Assembly: GCA_024516155.1 (NCBI GenBank)
Contig: JAJJXM010000123.1
Location: 1 to 52,958, forward strand
Direction of reading: 5' to 3'
From: Pyronema omphalodes
Lineage: Eukaryota; Ascomycota; Pezizomycetes; Pezizales; Pyronemataceae
DNA: 52,958 nt
Numbering within the stretch: the stretch's first letter is position 1; each line of letters opens with the position of its first letter. Shown here piece by piece: positions 19,289 through 28,278 of the stretch. The position numbers and the translations under genes are program-made. Below the pieces are notes generated by a model that saw only the letters and a program-made list of their open reading frames with translations, ran no database searches and was not told the origin of the DNA.

Positions 19289-21475
19289 ATGGCCGCTCGA
19301 AGAATCACCGGCACTTCCCGTCACGACGATGGACTTGATGCTCCAATGGGCGATACTGTCAGCATCACCCGCCCTCGCTCTTGGGAGGAAGTTACTTCGG
19401 TTGGAACTCCTAGAGTCCACCATGGAACTACCCTCCATCTGGGAGAAGTCCCTGACTGGGTCATTCTAATGATGGAAAGAATGAACGCCAATGAGGAGGA
19501 TATCAAGAGGTTGGTTGAGGCAGTCGGATCTGGGGCTGCTATGAATGAGGAGTTACAGCGGATGAAAGGGTTGTATCAGGAGATGGCCCAGGGAATGCAA
19601 AAGGCCTATGATACCTTGGCAAAGAAAGGGGACCTGGACCAGGAAATCAACCTACAAACCGTGACGCGACTCGTTCAGGCCAGCAACGACTTTGCCGGCC
19701 AAGTTTGGAGGACAATTGGCAATCTTGCCACAGACACAAAGGCTAAAGAAGCAGCCAACCAAGCGGCTGCTGAAAGGCTCAACCAGGGCATTGAAACGAC
19801 AAATGCCATCCTTGAGGCCTTCGCCCAGAGGCAACTCGAAATCAATAAAGAAATTGAGGAATGGGCAATCGAGAAAAATACACAGGACGCCATCAGGAAG
19901 GAGGACGATAAGCAAAGGGATAGGCGCATCGCAGCTCTGTCTAGGGCTGAAGAGATGCATCAGCAGCGCCTACTGGACTATTATGAGCAGAGGGAAGAAG
20001 AAAAATTGGAATTAGTAAACAAGGTCATTGACCTTGTTATGTCGAAAATCCAGAAGAAGGAGCATTTCGATGCTAAGTCTCTAACCGAGGCTATGCATGA
20101 GGAGATGACTCCCAGACCACCCTCTCTTGGCAAAGCACCCGAGGTCCCATTGCCTCCATCAGTGGCGGGATCTGTTCAAAATGGCGGCAGAAACGGTGGA
20201 AGGGGAAGCAAACCACCAGGAGGAGGACTTCCACCACCACCACCACCATCTGATCCTACGGACAGTGAGGATTCAGATGACTCATATATTAGAAAGGCTT
20301 TGGAAAGGAAGCGCCAGGAGCGCAAAGAAAAGGCAAAACAGAAGAATCCGGAAACAAAGAATGCAACAGAGGCATTCTTAGAATCACTTGTCAATAAATT
20401 GCAGCAATCTGGAGTCAACGAACCGAGGAGACCCAAAATGCCTGAAATGAAGGCTCCTCAATATTTTTCTGGGAAAGACAAGAATTTGTTTAGGGCTTGG
20501 TGGATGTCAGTTCAGGACTATATCGCGACATATGCCAAGGCGTTCCCAGATGAGGATGATCAGGTGAAATGGGTAGGCAGTTTACTTACTCATAAGGCTC
20601 TAAGTTGGCACCAGGAAAGGCGCAAATCAATTCAACGACAAGGATTAAAGGATACATGGCAAGCTTTCTCAAGCTCAATTGAAACGAGGTTTGAAGATAA
20701 GCGAGAAGCCCAGAAGGACGTTAAAAGGATTACAGAGCTCCAGTATGAGGGAGATATTGATGATTATATTACGAAATTGGAGGATCTCAATATGCGCGTT
20801 GGGGCAATTGGGCCAATGTATAGGAATGTAATCTGGGAAGCCATGACACCGGCCATTAAAAAGATGGTATATCAAAGGGTTGGGGGGATCCCAACAGATG
20901 ATGAAGAAATGATTGATGCAGTTAAGGAAGCTGCTCACGTCGTTGAAAATTTGGAAGAGGAATTAAAGGGTCACAAGAAAAAGACTTTGGAAGTGCGGGA
21001 GGACCGCCATAAGGATAAAGGGAAGAACAAGGAAACTGTGCGCCCTAAGGAGGTGCAGCACAAGGATAAGTTCAAGGATAAAAAGGAGAAAAGGAGTTTT
21101 TCTGGGAAAAAGGACAAGAAGTCCATCTTTGCGTCAGGAAGGGAGGCTCTGCAGAATGTTCCTCAGAGCGAAATTGATAAACATAAGAAAGAAAAGGCTG
21201 ACTGTTGGAGGTGCGGACGATCAGGACATAAGATGTTCGATTGTTACGCAAAGAAGACAGTTGGAGGAACAGAGCTCTCTGGCGAAGGAAAGGTTGCTTC
21301 TTCAGGAAAGAGGAAGAGGGATGACAATGATGAAGGACATCAAGGGCAGGAAAAGCCCAAGGAAACAAAAAAGACCAAGACCGCAGCAGTGCGGCAGGAT
21401 GAGGATGAAATAATGGAAGACGCTCAGCCCAGGATTTGGGAGATTGAGCAAAATGACGAGGAGTCGGATTTTTAA
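19289..21475 (+). CDS. gag: Chromovirus B Gag
   Basis: 728-aa capsid/nucleocapsid precursor. ATG 19289 (context CAACAATGG) opens the frame 128 bases after the LTR. N-terminal about 270 residues are charged and helical; a Gly/Pro-rich hinge (about 285-330) follows; the Gag core spans about 380-560 (KMPEMKAPQYFSGKDKNLFR, RFEDKREAQKDVKRI); then Lys-rich DNA/RNA-binding sequence, a CCHC knuckle CWRCGRSGHKMFDC near 638-651 and a basic GKRKR patch. Ends ESDF; the pol frame overlaps at -1. No defects seen. Confidence 0.93.
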   Translation: MAARRITGTSRHDDGLDAPMGDTVSITRPRSWEEVTSVGTPRVHHGTTLHLGEVPDWVILMMERMNANEEDIKRLVEAVGSGAAMNEELQRMKGLYQEMAQGMQKAYDTLAKKGDLDQEINLQTVTRLVQASNDFAGQVWRTIGNLATDTKAKEAANQAAAERLNQGIETTNAILEAFAQRQLEINKEIEEWAIEKNTQDAIRKEDDKQRDRRIAALSRAEEMHQQRLLDYYEQREEEKLELVNKVIDLVMSKIQKKEHFDAKSLTEAMHEEMTPRPPSLGKAPEVPLPPSVAGSVQNGGRNGGRGSKPPGGGLPPPPPPSDPTDSEDSDDSYIRKALERKRQERKEKAKQKNPETKNATEAFLESLVNKLQQSGVNEPRRPKMPEMKAPQYFSGKDKNLFRAWWMSVQDYIATYAKAFPDEDDQVKWVGSLLTHKALSWHQERRKSIQRQGLKDTWQAFSSSIETRFEDKREAQKDVKRITELQYEGDIDDYITKLEDLNMRVGAIGPMYRNVIWEAMTPAIKKMVYQRVGGIPTDDEEMIDAVKEAAHVVENLEEELKGHKKKTLEVREDRHKDKGKNKETVRPKEVQHKDKFKDKKEKRSFSGKKDKKSIFASGREALQNVPQSEIDKHKKEKADCWRCGRSGHKMFDCYAKKTVGGTELSGEGKVASSGKRKRDDNDEGHQGQEKPKETKKTKTAAVRQDEDEIMEDAQPRIWEIEQNDEESDF
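21466..21475 (+). promoter_or_regulatory. Probable -1 ribosomal frameshift site, chromovirus B
   Basis: Gag ends TCG GAT TTT TAA; the -1 frame reads GGA TTT TTA AGA TCC and stays open into pol. Pol's nominal start at 21571 is a TTG, not ATG, and the first in-frame ATG is 21634, so fusion by frameshift explains expression better than independent initiation. Identical heptamer and stop to chromovirus A. Confidence 0.72.
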
Positions 21476-24400
21476 GATCCTCTAGGGTTGCGTCACCTGA
21501 GGAGGAGGAATGTACATCTGACGCAGAAAATATTATTTGTTCAGGGACAAAAAGGAAAATTTCGGACAGCTTGGAGTCGACCAAGACAAAACTTCGACGA
21601 ACCGACAAAGGAACCTCTTCCAAAGGAACAAAAATGGAAGCTGTGGTTCCACCCCATCATGGAAAAAGGCCAATTATCAACATGGTGTTGACTTGGTCTA
21701 AGAACAAATTCAGAACGGTGCGAGTCCTACTTGATACAGGCTCCACCTCAGCTTTACTGGACAAAGGTTTTGTCCAAACTTACAAAATTCCTACTGTGAA
21801 GAGACACCAGCCTCTTCAAATTCGCAACTTCAATAATGAGGTAGTTGCTGGAGCTGGAGAATTCTTTACGGTACCTTTCATGCTGCAACACAAACAACAT
21901 TTCGCAGCCGAATCCTTCGAAGTCGCCCCTCTTGATAGCGACTGCGATGTCATCTTACCTTACTGGTGGATGGCAAAACATCAACCATGCAACATGTGGG
22001 GAGAAAGCAATAACATCTCCTTTACAACATCACGTTGCATCGAACATTGTACTAAGGCTCAGGCCAGTACATTTTCCCTTAAGGTCGATCGAAGAGTACT
22101 TGACCATCCTGAGGCCTCAGTTATAGGCCATATTTCAGCTGTTGCCACTAAGGAGGAATTATCAGAGGCACTTCAACAAGTCCCTGAGAAATTTCGTAAG
22201 TGGATTAACATCATGACAAAGGAAGCAGCAGACAAGCTTCCTGAACACAAACCCTACGACCACGCCATAGACTTGAAGGAAGGGGAAACTCCTCCGTGGG
22301 GACCAGTCTATGCGCTTAATGAAGTGGAGCTGGAAACATTGAGAGAATGGTTAAAAGAAATGCTAAGGACAGGAAAGATTAGACCATCAAAATCTCCTGC
22401 CGCAGCACCAATTCTCTTTGTGCCAAAACCCCATGGGCGAGGTTTAAGGCTTTGTGTCGATTACAGGGGGATCAACAAAATAACAATAGCAAATCGCTAC
22501 CCCCTCCCTCTTATGTCTGAATTACAAGACAGAGTAAGAGGAGCTAAGTTCTTCACGAAAATGGATTTGAAGAACGGTTACCATTTGATTAGAATCAAAG
22601 AAGGAGATGAGTGGAAAACTGCTTTTAGATGCAGGTATGGGCTATATGAATTTTTGGTAATGCCTTTTGGCTTAAGCAATGCACCGGCCACGTTCCAAGA
22701 TATGATGAATCATATCTTTAGGGATATGTTGGATCAGGGAGTAATTGCTTATATTGATGATGTTCTGATCTATGCGGAAACAGAGGAAGAACACGATAAA
22801 TTGGTAAAGGAAGTCTTGAGAAGATTGGAAGAAAATGGGCTGGTGATATCTCCGGAGAAATGTGTTTGGGGGACAAACAAAGTGGAATTTTTGGGGTATA
22901 TCATAAGCGAAGAAGGGATAGAAATGGCAAAGGATAAAGTGGAAACCGTCCTGGTTTGGGAACCTCCTAAATCCCTGAAAGAGACACAAGGCTTTCTCGG
23001 ATTTGCAAACTTCTATCGCCGGTTCATAAAGGACTTCTCAAGAATTTGTCGTCCTCTTACTGAATCAACCAGGGGCGATCCGAAGAAGTGGGAATGGACT
23101 GTTGCCATGGAATTGGCATTTGACGAGTTAAAGCAGAGGTTCACGAAAGCGCCAATACTGGGTCATTTTGATCCTAAGAAGGTTTGCATCGTTGAAACTG
23201 ATGCCTCTGACTTTGCCTTAGGCGCAGTCCTTTCTCAGAAAGGAGAGGACGGAAAGCTGCACCCTATTGCTTTCCACTCCAGGAAATTTACTCCGGCAGA
23301 AATCAATTACGAAATCCATGATAAAGAGCTTTTAGCTATTGTGGATTCATTTAAAATATGGAGAAGATACTTGGAGGGAGCAATGCATACAGTTCAGGTA
23401 TTCAGCGACCATCAAAATTTGGAGTACTTCACCACAACAAAAGTACTCAATCGTCGCCAAGCAAGATGGGCTCAAGAACTTGCTGGTATTGACTTTAAGA
23501 TTTTTTACAGACCTGGGAATAAAAATGGAAAGCCAGATGCTTTGTCAAGGCGTCCGGAGTTCCGCCCTGAAAAGGGGGGAGGTGAGGATCAGCCGATTAC
23601 GACTATCCTTCACAAAGGACATTTTGCTTGTATTTCAGCAATAAGTAGTGGAGGTGAAGGAACATCATTCATTGTTTCTTCGGCACGGCTTAATTCTATT
23701 CCTTCTGTTAAATGGTCTGGAGAATTTTTGAAGATGGTTAAAGACGCTGGGGAACTGGATGAAAATTATAAAAAAGCAGCAAAGAAAATAAAAGATCCAC
23801 TAACGATAGAAGATGGCATAATCTATCGGAAAGAGAAGTTATGGGTACCAAAGGATTTGGTCAACATGGTCCTGGAATCGGAGCACGACTCAAAAATTGC
23901 AGGTCACTTCGGTCAGGATAAAACTATTGAATTGATACGGAGAAACTTTTGGTGGCCAAGAATGGACGAAAATATAATTGAATATGTAAAAAGCTGTTTG
24001 GAATGTCAGAGGGACAAAACGGCTAGGCACCAAAAGTATGGAATGTTGCAACCTTTGGAATTATCTTATGCCCCATGGCAATCTATTGCTATGGATTTTA
24101 TTACCGACCTACCAGAATCTAATGGGAGTGATCAACTATGGGTTATAGTTGATCGATTTACAAAAATGGCACACTTCATTCCTTTACACAAAGACGGCAA
24201 GACAACTGCAGACCTTGTCAGGATTTTCGCAAAGGAAATATGGAAATTACATGGCCTACCCAAGGATATTGTGTCGGACAGAGACTCCAGGTTTACGAGC
24301 ACCACCTGGAAAGCATTTCTTGGAACACTAGGAATAAAACCAAGAATGTCAACAGCCTTCCACCCACAAACAGACGGGCAAACGGAACGGCTTAACCAAA

Positions 24401-25170
24401 CAATTGAAGCTTACCTCCGCTCTTTTGTTAACCATGAAATGGACGACTGGGCTGATCTCTTACCCATGGCTGAGTTTGCATACAATAACTCAGTCACAAG
24501 CGCAACTGGACTATCCCCCTTTTACGCCAACTACGGATTCTATCCAAATACGAGCAACCCTTCGGCAACTGCTGTGCGCAACCCAGCCAGCAAAGCCTAC
24601 GCCCACTGGATGCATACGATCCACGAAGGAGCCAAGTTAGCCCTTCAAAAAACACAAGAAAGGATGAAACACTATGCAGACCAGAAACGACAGGAGGCAC
24701 CCGAATACCAAGTAGGAGACTTGGTTATGTTAGATGGACGCAACATAAGAACCAGACGCCCATCGAGGAAGTTAGACCATAAACAACATGGTCCCTTCCA
24801 AGTCGAAAAAGTCATCTCCCCAACAGCAGTACGACTCACACTCCCACGGAAATGGAAGATACACAACGTCTTCCATACTTCTTTACTTGAGCCCTTCAGA
24901 GCAGGAACTCGGGCTCCACCAGACACAAATAAAATTTTACGGGAGGCAGATGATGTTGAGGGAAGCGAGGAATACGATATCGACGAAATAATGAGCAGTT
25001 ACAAATCTGGAAATCGAATCTTATACCTCGTTAAATGGCTAGGTTGGCCCAATAAGAAAGACTGGACGGCAGAACCTTTCGACAACTTTTCAGTAGGAGG
25101 TCAGGAGAAGTTACGAGAGTTTCATCTCAAGTACCCTGATTCTCCGAGGGACTACCGACTCAAGGATTAA
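21466..25170 (+). CDS. pol: Chromovirus B Pol: protease-RT-RNase H-integrase-chromodomain
   Basis: Same polyprotein as in A. From the leucine codon at 21571 it is 1199 aa; the frame is open from the frameshift site, used here as start. Protease LLDTGS (Asp55); RT YIDD about 394-397; RNase H ETDASD / YEIHDKEL / SDHQNLEYF; integrase HHCC (EHDSKIAGHF..CLEC), DFITDLP, SDRDSRF and TDGQTERLNQ; GPF module; chromodomain EYDIDEIM..LYLVKWLGW at the C-terminus. It acts in cytoplasmic particles and then at chromatin. All catalytic residues are present. Confidence 0.93.
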   Translation, partial: GFLRSSRVASPEEEECTSDAENIICSGTKRKISDSLESTKTKLRRTDKGTSSKGTKMEAVVPPHHGKRPIINMVLTWSKNKFRTVRVLLDTGSTSALLDKGFVQTYKIPTVKRHQPLQIRNFNNEVVAGAGEFFTVPFMLQHKQHFAAESFEVAPLDSDCDVILPYWWMAKHQPCNMWGESNNISFTTSRCIEHCTKAQASTFSLKVDRRVLDHPEASVIGHISAVATKEELSEALQQVPEKFRKWINIMTKEAADKLPEHKPYDHAIDLKEGETPPWGPVYALNEVELETLREWLKEMLRTGKIRPSKSPAAAPILFVPKPHGRGLRLCVDYRGINKITIANRYPLPLMSELQDRVRGAKFFTKMDLKNGYHLIRIKEGDEWKTAFRCRYGLYEFLVMPFGLSNAPATFQDMMNHIFRDMLDQGVIAYIDDVLIYAETEEEHDKLVKEVLRRLEENGLVISPEKCVWGTNKVEFLGYIISEEGIEMAKDKVETVLVWEPPKSLKETQGFLGFANFYRRFIKDFSRICRPLTESTRGDPKKWEWTVAMELAFDELKQRFTKAPILGHFDPKKVCIVETDASDFALGAVLSQKGEDGKLHPIAFHSRKFTPAEINYEIHDKELLAIVDSFKIWRRYLEGAMHTVQVFSDHQNLEYFTTTKVLNRRQARWAQELAGIDFKIFYRPGNKNGKPDALSRRPEFRPEKGGGEDQPITTILHKGHFACISAISSGGEGTSFIVSSARLNSIPSVKWSGEFLKMVKDAGELDENYKKAAKKIKDPLTIEDGIIYRKEKLWVPKDLVNMVLESEHDSKIAGHFGQDKTIELIRRNFWWPRMDENIIEYVKSCLECQRDKTARHQKYGMLQPLELSYAPWQSIAMDFITDLPESNGSDQLWVIVDRFTKMAHFIPLHKDGKTTADLVRIFAKEIWKLHGLPKDIVSDRDSRFTSTTWKAFLGTLGIKPRMSTAFHPQTDGQTERLNQTIEAYLRSFVNHEMDDWADLLPMAEFAYNNSVTSATGLSPFYANYGFYPNTSNPSATAVRNPASKAYAHWMHTIHEGAKLALQKTQERMKHYADQKRQEAPEYQVGDLVMLDGRNIRTRRPSRKLDHKQHGPFQVEKVISPTAVRLTLPRKWKIHNVFHTSLLEPFRAGTRAPPDTNKILREADDVEGSEEYDIDEIMSSYKSGNRILYLVKWLGWPNKKDWTAEPFDNFSVGGQEKLREFHLKYPDSPRDYRLKD

Positions 25171-25341
25171 GGCTTAATGTTTTTCCCCACGAGGTTTTCA
25201 TTAGGTCGAGTTGGTAGTAGGATGTAGGGGCTGGAGGACTACATCTATATATGATCACTAAGTCACTTGGCTGCGGCGAGGTGCGATCACAGAATGATAA
25301 GCTACTTGCTTCGGGACGAAGCTTGAACAGGGGGGAGGTGG
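25171..25341 (+). other. Chromovirus B 3' UTR and polypurine tract
   Basis: 171 bases between the pol stop and the 3' LTR. The last part, ACAGGGGGGAGGTGG immediately before TGTCACACC, is the polypurine tract expected to prime plus-strand DNA synthesis. Element A has the matching AGGGGAGAGGTGG at 9446-9458 on its minus strand. Confidence 0.8.
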
Positions 25342-26699
25342 TGTCACACCCTATATTGTGTGAGTATAGAATAGGTAACATGTATAACATTTAGAGAACA
25401 TGGCAAACTCGACAGGAGAATGAATAATAAGGTTAGTATTCCCGGGCCGGAACCCCCTGAGGAGCTCCAGCTAGCCACGTCACGTGATTCGTGACTTTCC
25501 GAAAGGACCTCACGAGGATCCCGGCCCGAGGCGTCGCTACCTGTTATTCACTGTCAGTTTGGGAGGATCACAGATGGATGGGAACAAGTATCAACTTACC
25601 TCATGGGTGTCGACTTACCCATGAGAAAACTACAGACGACGCTGATGGAGAACAGAAGACGACGGCGAAGGGACACATCCTTATACTTGAGGATGTGTTC
25701 CACCAAGCACGGCTACCAGAGGGCTTGCAAGAGAAGGGAATTCTCAGGAGCATGCAAGGCAAGCGAATGGAATCATCCGAGGTCTGAGTTGGACGAATAG
25801 TCGGCCAAGGAACAAGGCAGAGTCTAGTCAGCCAACAGGAGTGGAGCTCAGGACAAGGGTCAAGATTGCATCAGCATGAGACGACGTTCTGCAGCAAGGA
25901 ACACCACTCAGGGAAACTGTTGGATGGAACTGATATGACGCGACCTTAGGCCAATGACTACCAACTACAAGATAAGACGGCGTTTGCGTACACACCAGGG
26001 TGTGGCTGCGCGCAAGTGCGCGCAGGTGGGGCAAATGACATCACACAGGAATGTGACGGGGCAGTGCGCTCCGGTAAGGCATAGTCTGCCTTATGATGTC
26101 AGATTCCTTCACTCGCAATCGAGATTCTCTAGGGAGATCTATGATCAAGACGACTCATAAGATATATGACTCACATGTCATTATCAGAGGAGTCATTGCA
26201 TTATGCGCTCAAGTGGAGTAACCCTCCACTAGGCGCTTAACCCCAATACCTGATTGGAAGGTGTGGTAGCACGGCAAGGAATGTCAAGGATTAATCTGAC
26301 ACGAAGGTCATCATGCAAGTGAGCAATTAATATAATTGCGCATGCAGCATGATGCGAGCCATCAGCAGATTTGTCAAAGGATTGACTCACGTCTTATCTC
26401 CTGAGCTTAGTTTGGAAGTTGGTTCCCTTGGGAAGTCTGGGCGAACTTGTAGACGAAAGTCTATAAAAGACCCTAAGTCTTCCCACCGTCTCCTCCATCA
26501 TCAGCAACCTGATCTCTTGTTACGACAACACCTATCTACACCAGTTACCTCGAGAGAGACCCTTAAGTTTATTCGGCCTGTGATCGATTAGTTAACTTCC
26601 TGGCTATCTGAGGAAAATCTATTAGTTTGATATCTTTCGAACGAAGCGAAACTGATCGAACAAACCTCTGTATTGAAAGCCTCAATACCCAGGTTCACA
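25342..26699 (+). repeat. 3' LTR of chromovirus B
   Basis: 1358 bp, near identical to 17804-19161; differences include GAGCC/GGGCC near 25445, GCGTC/GCATC near 25869 and GTAATC/GTGATC near 26582. Confidence 0.95.
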
Positions 26700-26801
26700 C
26701 ACCCCCTCATACAGGATACCGTAAAAAGAATATCAGCAATCCATAGCCAGTCCGTAGCAAGTAGTACACAAAGCTAAAAATCATTCTTCATTTCTCCCTT
26801 T

Positions 26802-26841
<40 letters not shown>

Positions 26842-26853
26842 CTTTTCCTTTTT

Positions 26854-27047
26854 GCCCAGAGCCTTAGGGACTTTTTTCTTTTTGCCCAGAACCTTAGGGA
26901 CTTTTTTCTTTTTGCCCAAAACCTTAGGGACTTTTTTCTTTCTGCCCAGAACCTTAGGGACTTTTTTCTTTTTGCCCAGAACCTTAGGGACTTTTTTCTT
27001 TTTGCCCAGAACCTTAGGGACTTTTTTTCTTTTTGCCCAGAACCTTT

Positions 27048-27100
<53 letters not shown>

Positions 27101-27111
27101 CCAGAACCTTT

Positions 27112-27171
<60 letters not shown>
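26854..27171. repeat. 30-bp minisatellite with giant T runs
   Basis: Tandem unit GCCCAGAACCTTAGGGAC followed by CTTTTTTCTTTTT-type T-rich spacer. Units start at 26854, 26884, 26914, 26944, 26974, 27004, 27035 and 27099. The first six are spaced exactly 30 bases. In the last two the T-rich part has grown into runs of 46 T (27053-27098) and 55 T (27117-27171). Lies inside element C. Confidence 0.95.
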
Positions 27172-27172
<1 letters not shown>

Positions 27173-27437
27173 TGGAAGGGTAAATGGGAGGGAAATAATG
27201 ACGAAGGAGTATACTAGTGGAAGAGAAAAGAAAATTAACGTACCATCAGTTGAGGCGAATGCTTGTGCTGCAATCAGAGCGAGGTTGGTTGTCAGAGAAG
27301 GTTTGGAAAGAAATGAGAAGAATTGTGGAAGAGAGAGGAAGATCCGTTGTGCTGAACGAGCGGTAAAGTTGTATTTAGCGAACAGATGGAGGAAAAGTGT
27401 TTTGTGAAGTGTTGTCGATAATTATGATCACGCAGTT

Positions 27438-27458
27438 GAAGTGCGAGGGCTCATAACC
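27438..27458 (-). promoter_or_regulatory. Half-tRNA-type primer binding site of element C
   Basis: Sense strand directly after the 5' LTR is GGTTATGAGCCCTCGCACTTC. Its complement contains GAGGGCTCATAACC, the anticodon arm (CAT) of eukaryotic initiator methionine tRNA. Drosophila copia and yeast Ty5 prime from such an internal half-tRNA, so this supports copia-type replication. The match is from memory of the tRNA and not aligned to this genome. Confidence 0.65.
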
Positions 27459-27674
27459 TGTGAATCGTGGGAGGGAAAGATCAGGTGGAGGTGGAGGTTA
27501 TGGTTTATTGATTGCGGTGAAGATCTAAGGCTACGCATTCTACGGAGGGGAATATGACCATGTACAACCTCCACCTCCACCATACAGTCACATCAACCCT
27601 AACTGTGGCAACGGGTCAGTGACCTCAGCCCTGATCGTGGCTGAGACACCACAGCCCTAGGCGGCTTTTCAACA
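27459..27674 (-). repeat. 5' LTR of element C
   Basis: 216 bp copy of 17396-17611, followed by GTATC (27675-27679). Sense TGTTGAAAAG...GATTCACA. Confidence 0.9.
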
Positions 27675-28278
27675 GTATCGTGATGGGGCAGTGACCAAGT
27701 AGGCAATGTCGGGTCTTGTTCCAATAGCCGCATACATTAGAGAGCCAACCATTGAGAGGCAATGCAAGCGGTCCGACAGAGAGGCTTTGGAGTAACTGAA
27801 GCTGACATTTTCCAAGTCGACATTTGGGTCCATCGGGCTGAACACAGGTGTGCAATCCATCAAGGAGAATCTTTGGAGGACAGTTTCGATGTAACCTTTT
27901 TCACTCAGAGCGATACTGCCATCAGGTGAGTACTCGATTTCCAGACCAAGGAAGCGAGAGGCACGGCCAAGGTCCGTCATTGTACTTAGAGCTGAGTGCG
28001 AGTTTGATCCTGTCTCCTAAGCGATCCGGAGTAGTATTGAAGATAAGAATGTCATCTACATAGAGCAGCAGTAGCACCCCCTCAAATACGTAGAGGTTCG
28101 GGTCTGCAGAGGACTGGACGAAACCGAGAGAGAGGAGATACTCATTGATTTCCTGCCACCACAGACGGGGGGCTTGTTTTAATCCATAAAGGGCTTGCTG
28201 TAAGCGCACAATAGATGACTTTTCCAAACGCGTATCCAACCAGTCGATGCCTTGGGGCATAGCCATATACGTGCAGTC
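27675..28278 (-). pseudogene. Copia E reverse transcriptase fragment
   Basis: Minus-strand reading AMPQGIDWLDTRLEKSSIVR, then LQQALYGLKQAPRLWW, LYVDDILIF (catalytic YVDD), a one-base frameshift near 27960-27985, then MTDLGRASRFLGLEIEY and MYAAIGTRPDIAYLV up to SRY, where element C is inserted. These are successive copia RT signatures. The upstream RT motifs and integrase are absent: a LINE tail starts at about 28279. Confidence 0.88.

Larger units (their letters stand above)
17804..26699 (+). mobile_element. Chromovirus B: intact Ty3/gypsy element, 8896 bp
   Basis: Two 1358-bp LTRs (17804-19161, 25342-26699) starting TGTCACACC and ending GGTTCACA, with duplication CACCC at 17799-17803 and 26700-26704. 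Gag and Pol are uninterrupted. About seven substitutions separate the LTRs, so it is older than A but recent. Pol is very similar to A; the LTR is related but clearly a different subfamily. It sits inside element C. Confidence 0.95.
26705..27458 (-). other. Interior of element C right of chromovirus B
   Basis: Non-coding remainder of element C. It includes a 30-T run (26812-26841), the minisatellite at 26854-27171, and about 290 bases of mixed sequence (27172-27458) next to the 5' LTR. Open frames over the repeat encode only Phe runs and are artefacts. The last 20 bases before the LTR are the tRNA-complementary primer site. Confidence 0.7.
17396..27674 (-). mobile_element. Element C: small non-coding LTR retrotransposon (TRIM-like)
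   Basis: Two 216-bp LTRs (17396-17611, 27459-27674), sense TGTTGAAAAGCCGCC...GATTCACA, differing at about two positions, flanked by the duplication GTATC (17391-17395, 27675-27679). Without the inserted chromovirus B and its duplication the element is about 1.4 kb. The interior has no supported gene. Next to the 5' LTR (27458 leftward) it reads GGTTATGAGCCCTCGCACTTC, complementary to an initiator-tRNA anticodon arm, and next to the 3' LTR a GGCGAGGGGGTG purine tract (17612-17623). These features allow movement in trans by copia proteins. The interior also carries a T-rich minisatellite. Confidence 0.85.
7298..28278 (-). mobile_element. Copia element E, degenerate and split by A and C
   Basis: Three minus-strand segments rebuild the C-terminal half of a Ty1/copia polyprotein: RT (27680-28278), RNase H first part (17004-17395), and RNase H end (7827-8036), followed by 3' UTR (7456-7826) and an LTR (7298-7455). 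The joints are exact once A (TSD GTCAG) and C (TSD GTATC) are removed. The 5' portion (gag, protease, integrase, first RT motifs) is missing, cut off by a minus-strand LINE at 28279. Stops and a one-base frameshift show it was already dead or died early. Confidence 0.8.

Noticed and set aside
26854..27115. Possible CRISPR-like repeat array
   Set aside because: Units are directly tandem with low-complexity T spacers, in a eukaryotic LTR element.
26852..27407. Long frames rich in Phe and LPRTLGTFFF repeats
   Set aside because: They are translations of the T-rich minisatellite; no codon structure or family resemblance.
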